NCBI GenBank assembly: GCA_017510405.1
Contig: JAFWNG010000029.1
Span: 28,290-92,289 of the forward strand
DNA from: Solobacterium sp.
GTDB taxonomy: Bacteria > Bacillota_I > Bacilli_A > Erysipelotrichales > Erysipelotrichaceae
Reading direction: 5' to 3'
Length of the DNA: 64,000 nucleotides
Positions within the stretch are counted from its first letter, which is position 1. Every line of letters begins with the position of its first letter. Shown here in pieces: positions 25,745-33,930 of the stretch. Made by a program: the position numbers and the translations under genes. The notes beneath the pieces were generated by a model that saw only the letters and a list, made by a program, of their open reading frames with translations, was not told where the DNA came from and ran no database searches.

Positions 25745-28318
25745 TTACAAACGCTGTGTTCTCCGCAGCAGGAACCGTATCCCCATCAGTACCAGCGAAC
25801 CGGCTCCGGTCAGGATCCCCCACGGCAGCGTCGGCGGCACGTCTTTTTCCGCGATATGCTTCGGAAGGATCGTGCGGAGCGGTTTGTTTACCAGCAGGAT
25901 CTCCGTGACCGGAGCGGCGTCCGGTACGCTGGCCGGCATGACGGTCCGGTATTCCTTTTCCTGCAGTTCATATCCGTAAGGCAGCTGTTTTGCCCGCAGG
26001 ATCACCGCCGCTTCTGCCGGTATGCCGTCGATCCGGTGTTCGTGCGTTTCCGCATTCCATGTATCATATACCGTCCCATCCGCTCCGACCGCCTCCATGA
26101 CCAGCCCGCTCAGTGCAGCGCCGTCTTCCGTTTCAATGCGCACGAAGAGAGCAGTTGAGGTATTCTGGCGGCTGATCTCATACACGTCTTCTGCGCCGAT
26201 CTCCGCGCGGATCTCTTCATCGTCCGGATACACGCCCGGCGTACACTGCGTCTGTTTCAGCACATAGGATCCTTCCGGCAGCTGCAGCACCGCTTCCTCC
26301 CTGTCATTCAGATGATACTCTGCCGCATTATGATAAATATCCTTCGCCGGAGAACCGTCTTCCCGATATACGGTCCAGTGTTCGTCCGGCGTCTGAAGAT
26401 CCGGATAGATATGCAGGATCAGCGTGCTGTAGTGGCTATTATGCAGTGTGACCTGCAGATCATTTTCCCGGTATTCCGGGACCGTCACCGCATAGTCTTC
26501 CGTTTCTTTCAGATAATGATCCGCCGCCGCGATCTGCCGGACATAATAGGTATTCGCCGCACGCATCACGTCCGGTCCGAAGACTGCCGGTCCTTCCGCC
26601 AGGATCTTCTGTGCCAGGATCTTTTCTCTCGTTTCATCCAGCAGCTGTATGACAGCACCCGGGACAGGCTCGTTTTGATCATCCACTGCCGTCACAGACA
26701 GCTCCACCGGTTCCATGCCGCCAGACACGGTCAGCTGCGCTTCACCGCTGACTTCCACTTTCACCGCTTTTCCCGCCGGATAGTATCCTTCCCGGGCTTC
26801 CGGCATCAGCCAGTAGATTCCTTCCGCAAGCCGGCGCGGCTCCTCGGACAGAATCACCGCACTGCCGTAAATATCCGCCGCTTCCTCCGCACATGTCTCA
26901 TCCCGGTACAGCGCGCCGCTGCCTTCGCTCAGCGATACATCCGTAAACGGACGGCATTCGATCGACGCCGCAAACGCATCGCCGCTCTCTTCCGCATACA
27001 CGGCCGGTATGCGCAGTTCCCGCGTGGACACCGGATAATAATGTCCGGCCGTTCCTTCCAGCATGACCGTATATGTATTTCCTGCCTGTAAGCCGCTCAC
27101 GATCAGCGGTTCTTCCCGGGACAAGCCGGCAAATACCTCTTTCCCGTTCCTGTCCGTCACCTTGATCCGGCCGCCGGCCAGCAGATTGCCGCTGCTGTCT
27201 ATCACGCTTACTGCCGCAGTGAACGGCCGCAGACTCACTGAAATGCCCTTTTCTTCCTCCGCAGTTTCCGCAAATGTATAGGAAACATCTTCACAGGGGA
27301 AGTGATCCGCGCACACATCGGTATGGACTGTGATCGTTTCGTTCCGTCGCCCGCTCACCTCACTTTCGCTTTCCGCGGAAAGATCCAGCACTTCCTCTTC
27401 GCCTTCCTGCCGGCTGATATGCACGGTACAGTCCGTATCCGCAGAAATGACCGCATGCACGTTTTCTTCCGTCAGCGCATATTCGGAAGTTTCCTCTTTC
27501 TTCACGACGAGTTCTTCCGGTTCTTTCCGTATGTACCAGGCGTCACTGACTGCGGTCTGCCGCACATAGTATGTTGCCGGCAGAAGTGCCGCCGTGATTT
27601 CTTCCCCGGCTCTGACCGTCACTTCCTTACCGGACACGTCCAATGCTTTTTCCGTACACTCCCGGTTCGTATAGAGCGCATATTCCGCTTCGGTCTCCTT
27701 CTCAGTAAGAAACTTCACTTCCCCGTAGCGGACGATCCGCATCTCTTTCCGCAGTGTCTCCGGCTTTGTCTCCGGCACCATCAGTTCCCCATCGCACACC
27801 GTCCGGAACGGAACCGGTTCTTTGATGCGCACATGATACGTCCTTCCCGCGTCCAGCTTCCCCGAGTCCGTGAACTTCTCCGTGCTCTTCCATGCGGTGA
27901 CCACATGGTCTTCTTCATCCGTCATCTCCAGGATCATTTCTTCCTCTTCTTCCGGACAGACCACTTCGATCTCCGCCTGTACCGCATACTGCATAAGACT
28001 CCCGCCTTTTCCTTTATGCACTGCCGCAATAACGGGATAATACCCGGTCACCGGTTCGCTTTTCACATAGCAGACCTCTTTCCTGACCGGGACCGCATAG
28101 GTGCCTTTTTCATCAGCGCTGATCATGACTGCCTTCCCGTCCTGATCCGTATAAGGCTTTGTGAACTCTTCGTCTTCGTACAGACCGAGGATCCGGTCCT
28201 TCACACGTTCTCCCGTTTCATTCACGATCTCGATCTCTGTCGGCTTTTCCGGTTCCTTTTCCATTTGCACCGGCGCGCTCAGCGCGAATGCGGCCAGTAA
28301 TACCATTCTCCATCTCAT
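25745..28318 (-). CDS. large membrane-anchored surface protein with prealbumin-like repeats
   Basis: 857 residues. A short signal peptide (MRWRMVLLAAFALSAPVQ) is followed by at least five repeats of 60-90 residues. They end in motifs such as YYVRQTA, YYVRQIA, YVLKQTQ and YWLMPEA, typical of SpaA/CNA-B-like prealbumin domains that stiffen Gram-positive surface proteins. The C-terminus has a hydrophobic helix (WGILTGAGSLVLMGIRF) and a basic tail, LLRRTQRL. There is no clear LPxTG, only PPTLP just before the helix, so membrane anchoring is more likely than sortase linkage. The start has AAGGGGGAA as SD. An adhesin or scaffold role is inference. Confidence 0.75.
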   Translation of the reverse strand: MRWRMVLLAAFALSAPVQMEKEPEKPTEIEIVNETGERVKDRILGLYEDEEFTKPYTDQDGKAVMISADEKGTYAVPVRKEVCYVKSEPVTGYYPVIAAVHKGKGGSLMQYAVQAEIEVVCPEEEEEMILEMTDEEDHVVTAWKSTEKFTDSGKLDAGRTYHVRIKEPVPFRTVCDGELMVPETKPETLRKEMRIVRYGEVKFLTEKETEAEYALYTNRECTEKALDVSGKEVTVRAGEEITAALLPATYYVRQTAVSDAWYIRKEPEELVVKKEETSEYALTEENVHAVISADTDCTVHISRQEGEEEVLDLSAESESEVSGRRNETITVHTDVCADHFPCEDVSYTFAETAEEEKGISVSLRPFTAAVSVIDSSGNLLAGGRIKVTDRNGKEVFAGLSREEPLIVSGLQAGNTYTVMLEGTAGHYYPVSTRELRIPAVYAEESGDAFAASIECRPFTDVSLSEGSGALYRDETCAEEAADIYGSAVILSEEPRRLAEGIYWLMPEAREGYYPAGKAVKVEVSGEAQLTVSGGMEPVELSVTAVDDQNEPVPGAVIQLLDETREKILAQKILAEGPAVFGPDVMRAANTYYVRQIAAADHYLKETEDYAVTVPEYRENDLQVTLHNSHYSTLILHIYPDLQTPDEHWTVYREDGSPAKDIYHNAAEYHLNDREEAVLQLPEGSYVLKQTQCTPGVYPDDEEIRAEIGAEDVYEISRQNTSTALFVRIETEDGAALSGLVMEAVGADGTVYDTWNAETHEHRIDGIPAEAAVILRAKQLPYGYELQEKEYRTVMPASVPDAAPVTEILLVNKPLRTILPKHIAEKDVPPTLPWGILTGAGSLVLMGIRFLLRRTQRL

Positions 28319-28486
28319 CCTGCTTTCCCCCTTCACATAGTATCTACCGGCATCATCATCGCTTCCTCCGCACCCTGCATGACAGAAGCGACATGTCCGC
28401 GCGAAGAGCTGACATGCATACATAATCGTGTTCATTGTCATCCCGGCAGGATGTCTGGTATCATGAGACAAAGGAGGAATGACTTC

Positions 28487-29251
28487 ATGTGGAACGATCT
28501 GAATACAGGTTCCTACGGCGGAATGATCGCGGAAACGATCGACATTCCGAACGGAGATACACCTGTCCGTGCGTATTATTCCCGTCCGATCAAAGGCGGC
28601 TGTTTCCCTTCCATCGTACTGATTCCCCACATGCCCGGCTGGGACGAATGGTGCCGTGAGACATCCAGACGCTTTACGGAACATGGTTATGCGGTTCTCT
28701 GTCCGGATATTTACCGCGCCTTCGGCGACGGTACGCCGTCCGAAGTGGCGCAGCGGGCAAGAGAAGCCGGCGGTGTGCATGACGACAGCGTCATGAACGA
28801 TACCCGGGGCTGTCTGAATTTCCTGAAAGTACAGGAGACCGGCAACCGGAAAGTCGGCGTCATCGGCATGTGTTCCGGCGGCAGACACGCCTTCCTCGCG
28901 GCATGCACCGTAGATGGATTTGATGCGGCAGTCGACTGCTGGGGCGGCGGCGTCATCATGAAGGAAGAACAGCTCTCACCGGCACGTCCGCGTTCACCGC
29001 TGGATTACACAGAACATCTCGACATCCCTCTGCTCGGCATTTTCGGAAACGAAGACAGACATCCTTCCCCCGAAGAAGTGGACCGTCTCGAAGAAGAACT
29101 GAAGAAGTACGGAAAAGACTACACATTCTACCGCTACGACGGCGCCGGCCACGGCATCTGGTATTACGATAAGCCGATGTACCGTCAGGAAGCCGCCATG
29201 GATTCCTTCAACAAGGTACTCGATTTCTTTGATACACATCTGAAAGAATAG
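28487..29251 (+). CDS. dienelactone hydrolase family protein
   Basis: 254-residue alpha/beta hydrolase. The nucleophile elbow is GMCSGGRH (cysteine as in dienelactone hydrolase); the acid and histidine are in FGNEDRHPS and GAGHGIWYYD. Substrate unknown; the family opens lactones and esters. Start ATG 28487 is fixed by AAAGGAGG; the longer open frame has no SD. A short hairpin with four T follows the stop. Confidence 0.85.
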   Translation: MWNDLNTGSYGGMIAETIDIPNGDTPVRAYYSRPIKGGCFPSIVLIPHMPGWDEWCRETSRRFTEHGYAVLCPDIYRAFGDGTPSEVAQRAREAGGVHDDSVMNDTRGCLNFLKVQETGNRKVGVIGMCSGGRHAFLAACTVDGFDAAVDCWGGGVIMKEEQLSPARPRSPLDYTEHLDIPLLGIFGNEDRHPSPEEVDRLEEELKKYGKDYTFYRYDGAGHGIWYYDKPMYRQEAAMDSFNKVLDFFDTHLKE

Positions 29252-29257
29252 GAGACA

Positions 29258-29275
29258 GACCGCACCCGCGGTCTT
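29258..29275 (+). terminator. hairpin with short T-run between the hydrolase and radical SAM genes
   Basis: GACCGC-ACCC-GCGGTC-TTTT, ending eight bases before ATG 29284. It may terminate partly. If folded it brings the GGAG at 29251 closer to the next start codon, which otherwise lacks an SD. Confidence 0.55.
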
Positions 29276-29283
29276 TTGCAATC

Positions 29284-30429
29284 ATGAAACAATTTGTGAT
29301 CATGGCGAAACCGGTCGGTTCCTACTGCAATATGAGCTGTTCCTACTGCTATTACCTGCATGCGGAAAATCTGCAGGATCTTTCCCGCATGACAATGACG
29401 GAGGAAACGCTGGAACAGCTCATACAATGTTATTGTGAGACCTGCGGCAGCGATGTTCTTTCGATCACGTGGCACGGCGGCGAGCCGGCGCTTGCCGGAC
29501 TGGATTTCTACCGGAAAGCCGTGTCCCTGGAAAAGAAATACCTGCCGGCCGGAAAAACATTCTGGAACAGCCTGCAGACAAACGGACTTCTGATCGACGA
29601 CGCCTGGTGCGCTTTCCTGAAGGAGAATCATTTCGACGTCGGCGTCAGTATCGACGGCACCCGCTTCGTCCACGATACCTACCGGAATGACCGCGGCGGC
29701 GAAGATACCTACCGGCGCGCGCTGTCTGCCGTCGAGCGTCTGAAAAAGCACGGCATACGGCCTGACCTGCTGTGCACGGTCACCCGGGAAACAGCGGAAA
29801 ACGCCAAAAGCGTCTACCGTGCTCTCAGCGCCCTGGATACCGGATGGATCCAGTTCATTCCCATCGTCCGCCGTGACAGCAGCGGAAACGTCACCGAAGA
29901 CTCCGTGACGCCGTCTCTCTACGGAAAATTTCTGAAGACTGTCTTCCGGGAATGGTTCTTCCACGATCTCGGACGGATCAATATCCAGCTGTTTGCGGAA
30001 ACCGCGCTGACTCTTTCCGGAAAGCCTTCCAACGTCTGCTGGATGCAGAAAACATGCGGAAACGTGATCGTCTGTGAACAGGACGGCAGTCTGTATGCCT
30101 GCGATCATTTTGTCCGGCAGTCGCACCGGATCGGCTCGCTGGCGGAAGGAATGGAAACAGCGGTCACCTCCCCGTTCCAGACGGAGTTCGGTCTGGCAAA
30201 AGAAAAGACACTGTCCCGTCAGTGCCGGTCGTGTCCGTATCTTGAACTGTGTCACGGCTGCTGTCCGAAGGACCGCTTCCGGATCAATGCGGACGGTGAG
30301 CCGGTCTATTATCTCTGTGACGGTCTTCTGGATTTCTACGATTACGCCGTCCCGCTGCTGAAGAAAGCAATGGCATACAGCAGCGGCGGAAAGACTCCCG
30401 CAGAGATCATGAAGCTTCTGAAAGACTGA
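29284..30429 (+). CDS. radical SAM/SPASM enzyme, anaerobic sulfatase-maturase type
   Basis: 381 residues. The radical SAM cluster motif CNMSCSYCYY is at residues 15-24; the SAM-binding GGEPAL segment is near residue 63. The SPASM region has cysteines in CWMQKTCGNVIVCEQDGSLYACDHFV and CRSCPYLELCHGCCPKDR, fitting two auxiliary 4Fe-4S clusters. Anaerobic sulfatase-maturating enzymes oxidise a Cys or Ser to formylglycine. No sulfatase gene is in the window, so the target is elsewhere or a different protein or peptide. No SD is adjacent to the start. Confidence 0.85.
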   Translation: MKQFVIMAKPVGSYCNMSCSYCYYLHAENLQDLSRMTMTEETLEQLIQCYCETCGSDVLSITWHGGEPALAGLDFYRKAVSLEKKYLPAGKTFWNSLQTNGLLIDDAWCAFLKENHFDVGVSIDGTRFVHDTYRNDRGGEDTYRRALSAVERLKKHGIRPDLLCTVTRETAENAKSVYRALSALDTGWIQFIPIVRRDSSGNVTEDSVTPSLYGKFLKTVFREWFFHDLGRINIQLFAETALTLSGKPSNVCWMQKTCGNVIVCEQDGSLYACDHFVRQSHRIGSLAEGMETAVTSPFQTEFGLAKEKTLSRQCRSCPYLELCHGCCPKDRFRINADGEPVYYLCDGLLDFYDYAVPLLKKAMAYSSGGKTPAEIMKLLKD

Positions 30430-30464
30430 GAGCGATGCCGATACAGGCACCGTTCTTTTTTTCG
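30430..30464 (+). terminator. intrinsic terminator of the radical SAM gene
   Basis: GAGCG-A-TGCC pairs with GGCA-C-CGTTC (one mismatch), followed by seven T. Starts directly after the stop codon. Confidence 0.75.
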
Positions 30465-30547
30465 TCCTCTTTCCACATGCCGGCGGGACAGCTTCGGGAC
30501 AGAAGATCCGACAGAACCGTGTATCCTGTAGTCACGGAGGTATTCTC

Positions 30548-30751
30548 ATGGACCGTATTCCTGTTGCCTGCCCTGACTTTCTGGATCATATGGACCGCTG
30601 GCTTTCCTGCGTCCGGGAAGGAAATGAGGTATCACTGCTGATCGACGGAAAAGAAGCAGCCGTTCTCACTGCACCGGATCTCCCTTTCACATTCCTTACG
30701 GATTCCCTGGTCGGGATCCTGAAACAGGAGGAAGACTCGTGCGGATTCTGA
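30548..30751 (+). CDS. small Phd-like antitoxin candidate
   Basis: 67 residues. The pattern GNEVSLLIDGKEAAVLTAPD resembles the N-terminal part of Phd/YefM-type antitoxins (GE.V.ITR.GKPVAVL). It has an SD (CGGAGGT) and overlaps the PIN-type gene by 13 bases, the arrangement usual for toxin-antitoxin pairs. The match is by eye and short. Confidence 0.55.
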   Translation: MDRIPVACPDFLDHMDRWLSCVREGNEVSLLIDGKEAAVLTAPDLPFTFLTDSLVGILKQEEDSCGF

Positions 30752-31164
30752 TCGGCGAAGACATCCTGCGGAATGTGCTTTTCCAAAAAGAACCGGAGTG
30801 GCAGAACAGCGCGCGCATCTGGAAACTGTGTGAGACCGGTCAGATCTGCGGCTATGTATCCGCACTGACTCTATACAATATCTGTGTTCTTCTTCGGACG
30901 CACATGCCGCCGAAGCGCTGTGAAGCCGTCCTGAACGATCTGCGGCTGATCTTCCATCCGGCCGACCTGACGGACATGGATCTTTTCCGGGCTGCCGCCG
31001 TGCACGATATTGAGTATCGTTCCGCGCTGGAAGAAGCAGCTGCCGTGCGTATCCTTGCGGATCATCTGATCACTGGCGAACCGTATCGGTCTCATAACAC
31101 ACTTGTTTCCGCAATGACGCCGGAAGCGTTTCTTTCTTTCCTGCAGGTCTCTCATGACGGCTGA
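30739..31164 (+). CDS. PIN domain protein, toxin candidate
   Basis: 141 residues, GTG start with GGAGG as SD. The beginning MRILIGEDILRNVLF matches the PIN opening KILIDTNVILDVLL; the first catalytic aspartate is at residue 8, in GED rather than DTN. Later acidic positions (DLTDMDLFRAAA, DIEYRSALEEAAAVRILADHLIT) fit the PIN RNase fold, but the final segment has little of the usual D/N pair. It is probably a VapC-like toxin, possibly weakened. Translationally coupled to the preceding small protein. Confidence 0.65.
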   Translation: MRILIGEDILRNVLFQKEPEWQNSARIWKLCETGQICGYVSALTLYNICVLLRTHMPPKRCEAVLNDLRLIFHPADLTDMDLFRAAAVHDIEYRSALEEAAAVRILADHLITGEPYRSHNTLVSAMTPEAFLSFLQVSHDG

Positions 31165-31177
31165 CTGTGTGCGGATC

Positions 31178-31221
31178 AAAAAAACTGCATCGCTGTAATG
31201 TTTTCATTACGTCGATGCAGT
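31178..31221 (-). terminator. intrinsic terminator after the gene at 31238
   Basis: Minus strand stem ACTGCATCG/CGATGCAGT extended by an inner GTAATG/CATTAC stem, followed by seven T. One of the strongest terminators in the window. Confidence 0.85.
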
Positions 31222-31237
31222 GATCTTCGCAATCTGC

Positions 31238-31927
31238 TCAGTTTCTGATCTTGCCGAGAATACACTCGGTCATCTCATCCAGAAGCCGGCTTTCCTGTTC
31301 CGGGATCGCATAGGTATAGACAGCGCCGTAGCCGGCTGTGATCCGGCTGAGGACAAGCGTGCGCACGAAGCCTTCTTTTGTTTTCAGCTTCTTGCGGGCG
31401 ATGTACAGAGTGCCGGTCTCGTTATCCCAGATATAGTCGGTGTCAAAGAAGCCTGGATATGTCCGGATGATCCGGATCTGCCGGACCGGATCGGTGCCGG
31501 GAATCAGCTTCATTACCTGCCGGTATAAGGCAAATACTGCTTTTTCATCCGGTCTGAGATCAGCCGGATCCATCTGTTCGGCGGCGCAGTTCGCGCAGAT
31601 CTTCCGCAGCGCGTACAGTTTCGACTGTTCCTCTGCTTTCTGCCAGATCGCGGAGTTCTGAATATCTTCCCGGTAGGACCGAAGCAGATCCAGCTTCTTT
31701 TCCAGCAGGACATCTTCATCTTCTTCGCCGGCGGATCGTTCGATCTTCCGCATTTCCATCCAGATACGGCGTCTGTTTTTCATCGTATCGAGTTCCGGAA
31801 GTCCCTTTCTCATCGCGGCGGGAAAAGCCTTCAGGAAATACGCCTGGCAGTAGCTGTCCTGCAGGGATTCGATCGTGCCTGCCACTTCCTGAGTGACGGG
31901 ATATATCATGACGGAATTCTGTTTCAT
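31238..31927 (-). CDS. hypothetical protein
   Basis: 229 residues, soluble, charged and largely helical in the first two thirds (MKNRRRIWMEMRKIERSAGEEDEDVLLEKKLDLLRSYREDI spans about 48-88). The C-terminal third is beta-rich (YIWDNETGTLYIARKKLKTKEGF). I do not recognise the family. SD AGGAGGAG precedes ATG, and it has its own terminator. Confidence 0.6.
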   Translation of the reverse strand: MKQNSVMIYPVTQEVAGTIESLQDSYCQAYFLKAFPAAMRKGLPELDTMKNRRRIWMEMRKIERSAGEEDEDVLLEKKLDLLRSYREDIQNSAIWQKAEEQSKLYALRKICANCAAEQMDPADLRPDEKAVFALYRQVMKLIPGTDPVRQIRIIRTYPGFFDTDYIWDNETGTLYIARKKLKTKEGFVRTLVLSRITAGYGAVYTYAIPEQESRLLDEMTECILGKIRN

Positions 31928-31999
31928 ACCGAAGCTCCTCCTGTTCTTACCACAATCATAGCGGATGAGCAGAATTCCTTCGCGGCGGGGGTATATACG

Positions 32000-32027
32000 A
32001 AAAACTCCTGCCGTTTTCAGCAGGAGG
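32000..32027 (-). terminator. intrinsic terminator after the PP2C-like gene
   Basis: CTCCTGC/GCAGGAG stem with the T-run TTTTT on the minus strand, five bases after the stop codon. Confidence 0.8.
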
Positions 32028-32032
32028 AAGAG

Positions 32033-32881
32033 TTACTGTTCGTGATCCGGTACTGTAAAGGAAACATAGGTACGGTCATCAAAGCTGACAATGCCGGCAG
32101 AGATCCCTTTTGTGCCGCGCAGTCTGCCGATGCACATCGAATCTTCCCGGAGCGCATCCTGCAGATACGCTTCCGTCTCTTCAAAAGTATCCAGCAGTTT
32201 CGGATAGCCGTCCGACGACAGGATCACCGTGGTTCCCGGTTCAACATGGTGCACGACCACGTGATCGGCGCAGATCTCACCGCCGTTGATCACGTCATAG
32301 CCGAACGGAACATCCCTGTTGGCAAGCGCAGTATATTCTTTCAGATACGGCTCGATCTCCCGGCGCCCGTGTGCCGACAGTTCCCGGTCCTGCATTCCTG
32401 TGCGGTCCTTTTCGATCTGGATGAGGAATGCCCGCAATGCCGCAAACACCGCATCGCCTTCTTTTCTCTGACAGTATTCCTCCGGACCGATCCGGTACAT
32501 GCAGTCGCCGAAGCTCCACACTTCACGGCGTTCCATGCTGTAGATCACAACGCTGCACTGCAGACGCTCCGCCGGCGGGAGATCATTAAGATCGATCCCG
32601 CAGCGCTCATACTCTTTCCGGAAACGCATATTGATATAAGCGATGGCCTGCTCGGCCGTCAGGTGCGTGTCCATGGAAGATACCGCGTCTGCCGCAAGCA
32701 GTGCCGCGCAGATATCCCCTTTCATGCCGTTCCACAGTTTCTTACCTTTCGGTGTCGCTCCGTCAATCACAGCAATATAATTCCCGGTCCACACATACGT
32801 ATCGCCGCATATGTCAGATACTCCGTCCTTTGCAATGACTGATGCACAGTTACGCCTTACTATGTAAGTGTTATCGCTCAT
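32033..32881 (-). CDS. PP2C-like protein phosphatase domain protein
   Basis: 282 residues. Segments fit the PPM/PP2C fold in order: GDTYVWTGNYIAVIDGATP (first metal-binding Asp), SFGDCMYRIG, VILSSDGYPKLLD, and ISAGIVSFDDRTYVSF (last Asp pair). The substrate is unknown. It may work with a serine/threonine kinase elsewhere or be a stand-alone metal-dependent phosphatase. SD CTGGAGG. Upstream 218 bases hold an AT-rich promoter region shared with the divergent regulator. Confidence 0.7.
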   Translation of the reverse strand: MSDNTYIVRRNCASVIAKDGVSDICGDTYVWTGNYIAVIDGATPKGKKLWNGMKGDICAALLAADAVSSMDTHLTAEQAIAYINMRFRKEYERCGIDLNDLPPAERLQCSVVIYSMERREVWSFGDCMYRIGPEEYCQRKEGDAVFAALRAFLIQIEKDRTGMQDRELSAHGRREIEPYLKEYTALANRDVPFGYDVINGGEICADHVVVHHVEPGTTVILSSDGYPKLLDTFEETEAYLQDALREDSMCIGRLRGTKGISAGIVSFDDRTYVSFTVPDHEQ

Positions 32882-33019
32882 TCTGCTTTCCTCCAGTTAC
32901 AGCATCGCAGCCGACCGGCTGCCCTGAGTTATTCAACATTTTATCAGATTTGTACATATATAATAACCGAAATAGGAAATCATTAAATTTCTCTTCCCGC
33001 GGCGATCCTCCGCATTTTT

Positions 33020-33047
33020 GAACAGACCCTTGTATTTCTGTCTGTTC
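33020..33047. repeat. inverted repeat upstream of the XRE-type regulator
   Basis: GAACAGAC and GTCTGTTC, 8 bp arms with a 12-base spacer, 53 bases before the regulator's start codon. No T-run, so an operator is more likely than a terminator. Confidence 0.5.
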
Positions 33048-33084
33048 CTTAACACTTTTCTTATATTTATTCTTTGTTTTTTTC

Positions 33085-33093
33085 TGATACAAT
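33085..33093 (+). promoter_or_regulatory. extended -10 element of the XRE-type gene
   Basis: TGATACAAT, with the last T six bases before ATG 33100 and no SD: leaderless architecture again. Confidence 0.6.
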
Positions 33094-33099
33094 ACGGCT

Positions 33100-33465
33100 A
33101 TGAAAACAACAGTTGGCGAAAAAATAAGGTACGCACGCAAGGCTTCGAATGTGAATCGCAGCGCATTAGGCAGAAGCGTCGGAACGATTTATCAGAGGAT
33201 CCGTGAATGGGAGGACGGGATCAATCATCCAAAATACGAGAATGTTAAGAAGATCGCAGATTCGCTGAAAGTCGATGTCCGTTACTTCATGGATCCGGAA
33301 GTTTCTCCGGAAGACTTTGATCTGTACAGACTCGAAAGCCAGGATTATGTCGATGTCCGCCTGAGCGAACGTGCCGCAGCATATGTACGCAGTATTGCCG
33401 AAAAGAAAAAGTCATCCGCGGCTCAGGTCGTGAATGACATCATAGAATCCATGATCCGGAAGTGA
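33100..33465 (+). CDS. XRE-type HTH regulator with C-terminal ribbon-helix-helix-like segment
   Basis: 121 residues. The helix-turn-helix covers residues 1-65 (KIRYARKASNVNRSALG, IREWEDGINHPKYENVKKIA). After a linker, the last 40 residues (YVDVRLSERAAAYVRSIAEKK, AAQVVNDIIESMI) read like an Arc/MetJ-type ribbon-helix-helix, with a strand and two helices. Such a double DNA-binding layout is unusual. The inverted repeat at 33020 is a candidate autoregulatory site. No SD; leaderless. Confidence 0.75.
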   Translation: MKTTVGEKIRYARKASNVNRSALGRSVGTIYQRIREWEDGINHPKYENVKKIADSLKVDVRYFMDPEVSPEDFDLYRLESQDYVDVRLSERAAAYVRSIAEKKKSSAAQVVNDIIESMIRK

Positions 33466-33474
33466 GCATACAGC

Positions 33475-33807
33475 TCACTTTTTCAGTATATCCCGTATCC
33501 TGTTCAGAATGTGCTCCTGTTCCTCTGGATCGTCCTCCGGAAACAGATCCAGGATCCGTTTGCCGTCACCTGAGACGATGCGCCGCAGAAGCGGTTCGCC
33601 TTCCCCTACAATATCCGTATCTTCATCCCACAGACCGACAAACAGATCGATGTGAGAACTCCACATGACCGCGGTGCGCAGGATCCGCGGTTCCTTCAGT
33701 CCGTCTTCCGGAATTGCCAGCACGGTGATTCCTTCTTTTTTCAGTTCTTCACTGATCTGTTTTGCTGTGAGCCATCTGGACACTGTTCCGATCATTACGA
33801 CTGCCAT
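33475..33807 (-). CDS. hypothetical protein
   Basis: 110 residues, soluble, acidic. The start MAVVMIGTVSRWLTAKQISEE and the middle VMWSSHIDLFVGLWDEDTD suggest a small alpha/beta sandwich, perhaps Rossmann-like, but no family is recognised. SD GGGAGGCG. It converges with the XRE gene; the two stop codons are nine bases apart. Confidence 0.55.
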   Translation of the reverse strand: MAVVMIGTVSRWLTAKQISEELKKEGITVLAIPEDGLKEPRILRTAVMWSSHIDLFVGLWDEDTDIVGEGEPLLRRIVSGDGKRILDLFPEDDPEEQEHILNRIRDILKK

Positions 33808-33930
33808 ATCTTACGCCTCCCTCTCTTTTTTAGCATACTTTCTCAGGCGGCGGACAGGCAGAGGTGATTTCTGTTCCCCTTTCCAGTGAGAAAAAGCTGT
33901 GTGCTATCATTTTGTAAACGGAGGTCTCTC

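Noticed and set aside
33018..33036. Shared TTGAACAGAC..TTGTAT between the XRE gene upstream region and the peptide-array promoter, suggesting common control
   Set aside because: The ten-base core also occurs by chance inside the SpeE-like gene near 48813, so it is not distinctive.
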